DNA of 43,890 nucleotides from Acidimicrobiia bacterium (GTDB taxonomy: Bacteria; Acidobacteriota; Vicinamibacteria; Vicinamibacterales; CAVVIG01), in NCBI GenBank assembly GCA_016871175.1, contig VFZL01000034.1, positions 1-43,890 of the forward strand, read 5' to 3'. Positions 43,748 to 43,890 of this stretch are shown here, in pieces. The notes under the pieces were generated by a model. That model saw only the letters and a program-made list of their open reading frames with translations. It was not told the DNA's origin and searched no databases. Positions within the stretch are counted from its first letter, which is position 1. Every line of letters begins with the position of its first letter. The translations under genes were made by a program, and so were the position numbers.

Positions 43748-43890
43748 TCAGCCGCGTCCAGGCCCTCCGCGCGGGGCGGGTGGGGTGCCTATGGCCGGAG
43801 GGCCGAGCGGCCGGGGGCGCGGCGCCGCCACCGTCTCGGCCAGAGCGTGCGCGATGTCCTCGGCGCCGATCGCCTGCTCGGTCAGCCCCT
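43748..43890 (-). CDS. Possible C-terminus of an unidentified gene (partial)
   Basis: On the minus strand an open frame enters from the right edge and stops at 43748, reading LTEQAIGAEDIAHALAETVA and then a Pro/Gly/Arg-rich tail. The first half has the codon bias and helical pattern of real coding sequence. The family is not recognised and too little is visible to name a function. It converges with ugd; the 190 bases between hold no other supported gene. Confidence 0.35.
   Translation of the reverse strand, partial: GLTEQAIGAEDIAHALAETVAAPRPRPLGPPAIGTPPAPRGGPGRG

Overview
The window is a high-GC bacterial chromosome segment, most likely from Acidobacteriota of the Vicinamibacteria type. The reasons are a long Oar-like TonB-dependent receptor with an N-terminal carboxypeptidase-regulatory domain, a secreted protein of the 'WKAPRTADGQPDLQGVW' kind that is expanded in acidobacterial genomes, and a dense gene set of mixed strand. 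This assignment is an inference from gene content. The left edge falls in what looks like the 3' end of an IS3-family insertion sequence, and a 64-base C run at 12327-12390 has the look of an assembly artefact, so the segment is probably from a draft or metagenomic assembly.

Layout. 1-406: IS3-type right end followed by the broken C-terminus of a spermidine-synthase-like gene. 449-5000 (minus): Oar-like outer-membrane receptor and a TPR lipoprotein with a clear terminator and promoter. 5278-12311: housekeeping and stress genes (Rel/SpoT, RidA, ribosomal protein L28, DksA-type protein, Lon, Nudix hydrolase). 12460-16769 (minus): rluD-lspA-ileS with overlapping ends. 16798-21548 (plus): an M16 protease pair (one subunit catalytic, one inactive), a HAD phosphatase and a secreted protein of unknown function. 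21585-26725 (minus): HIT hydrolase, prmC, prfA, moaD, moaE, thiD and an apparently exported methyltransferase. 26791-28335: class I fumarase. 28381-32656 (minus): an ECF sigma factor, a FecR-like anti-sigma factor and a TonB receptor, in which the receptor gene carries two frameshifts. 32735-35945: FdhE, an A-type Fe-S carrier, a Fur repressor fused to a rubrerythrin-like diiron domain, and a PHP phosphoesterase. 35990-38675: a methyltransferase, a degenerate ABC ATPase and two cold-shock-domain proteins around a HAD phosphatase. 38885-43554: a MocA/MobA-like nucleotidyltransferase, a polytopic glycosyltransferase-like protein, an FMN-dependent alpha-hydroxy-acid dehydrogenase and an animal-type UDP-glucose 6-dehydrogenase. 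The right edge may hold the end of one more gene.

How the genes fit together. Much of the window is ordinary information processing and stress physiology: (p)ppGpp, a DksA-type factor, Lon, RF1 with its methylase, and cold-shock proteins. Three themes stand out. (i) Iron and redox: the Fur-diiron fusion beside an Fe-S carrier and FdhE, and a sigma/FecR/TonB signalling cassette. (ii) Molybdenum cofactor genes scattered over 14 kb (moaE, moaD, a mocA-like gene, and fdhE for a Mo enzyme not in view). (iii) Transcription start architecture: several genes without a Shine-Dalgarno sequence have a -10-like hexamer 6-8 bases before the start codon, which suggests leaderless mRNAs, and three divergent gene pairs have face-to-face -10 elements on the same bases.

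The most unusual gene is the Fur-rubrerythrin fusion at 34147-35124, in which the metal sites of both halves look complete. No CRISPR array, tRNA or rRNA was seen.
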